This document shows, one piece after another, positions 63,883-64,000 of a stretch of DNA of 64,000 nucleotides. The stretch comes from Cognatishimia sp. WU-CL00825. GTDB taxonomy: Bacteria > Pseudomonadota > Alphaproteobacteria > Rhodobacterales > Rhodobacteraceae. The notes beneath the pieces are model-generated. The model did not search any database, was not told where the DNA came from, and worked only from the letters and a program-made list of their open reading frames with translations. Made by a program: the position numbers and the translations under genes. Within the stretch, counting starts at the first letter, position 1; each line of letters begins with the position of its first letter. The stretch is taken from positions 2,046,001 to 2,110,000 of the forward strand of contig NZ_BAABWX010000001.1 in NCBI RefSeq assembly GCF_040364665.1, in the 5' to 3' direction.

Positions 63883-64000
63883 TCAGGTGCGGCGAAAAAC
63901 GGCTGTAATCGCCTCGCCCAAGATCAGGGTTCCCGCGCCACCAATTGCTGTCGCCGCGATGCGATTTAAGCGCCGCAACGCCTGTGGCTGGGTCATCAGC
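63883..64000 (-). CDS. C-terminal end of a LysE-family exporter (5' part outside window)
   Basis: The minus-strand frame ending at 63883 reads ALRRLNRIAATAIGGAGTLI then LGEAITAVFRRT. The RLNRIxGxxxxxxG pattern is the usual end of LysE/RhtB amino-acid exporters. Only 39 codons are visible. Confidence 0.5.
   Translation of the reverse strand, partial: LMTQPQALRRLNRIAATAIGGAGTLILGEAITAVFRRT

Noticed and set aside
1..64000. CRISPR array or rRNA operon
   Set aside because: No regularly spaced direct repeats and no rRNA-like stretches were seen anywhere in the window.

Overview
The window comes from a marine alphaproteobacterium of the Roseobacter group (Rhodobacteraceae). The support is the block rpmH-rnpA-yidD-ttcA-yidC-MOSC-ysxC-argB, the bztABCD amino-acid transporter, an ATP12 chaperone, two DUF1127-type small proteins, a BacNav sodium channel and family-typical protein sequences throughout. 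This assignment rests on gene content and order, not on a database search.

Layout. 1-5.3 kb is an accessory island on the 3' side of a tRNA-Arg(ACG) gene. It holds the end of a MuF-type phage-head/toxin fusion with an overlapping pentapeptide-repeat (probable immunity) gene, a VbhA/Fic toxin-antitoxin pair, an N-terminally truncated TniQ and a broken gene of a DUF4365-like family. 5.4-9 kb has a sensor histidine kinase, an FAD disulfide oxidoreductase and a TVP38 membrane protein. 9.1-19.5 kb is the core rpmH-to-argB block followed by a tightly overlapping desaturase/ferredoxin/SixA operon. 19.5-24.1 kb is bztABCD. 24.3-31.5 kb is the minus-strand run of ferric-reductase-like protein, Deg protease, rarA, crcB, rluA-type synthase, HAD phosphatase and ATP12, with two nearly identical intergenic repeats.

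31.6-60 kb carries the S10/spc/alpha ribosomal-protein genes on the minus strand in conserved order but split by insertions. One of about 5 kb lies between adk and rpsM. It holds decayed signal-peptide + RHS-tip toxin/immunity fragments, a CPA2 antiporter and RlmF. One of about 14 kb lies between rpmD and rplO. It holds a LysR regulator with a 2-oxoglutarate oxygenase, an AfuABC-like uptake operon with a HAD phosphatase and a two-component system, a DUF1127 gene, an anti-sigma/ECF sigma pair and a COG4315 lipoprotein. A third begins upstream of rpmC, where rplP is absent up to the window end. Terminator-like hairpins sit after rpmD, rplO, adk and rplQ, so the split pieces look like separate transcription units.

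60-64 kb holds an HTTM membrane protein with a partner, a lipoprotein-like protein with a phage-type S74 chaperone domain, a small membrane protein, a TIGR02466 protein, the BacNav channel and the edge of a LysE-type exporter. The features most worth following are the MuF toxin-immunity pair at the tRNA scar, the mini RHS-tip cassette inside the ribosomal locus, the operon splitting itself and the stand-alone S74 domain protein.
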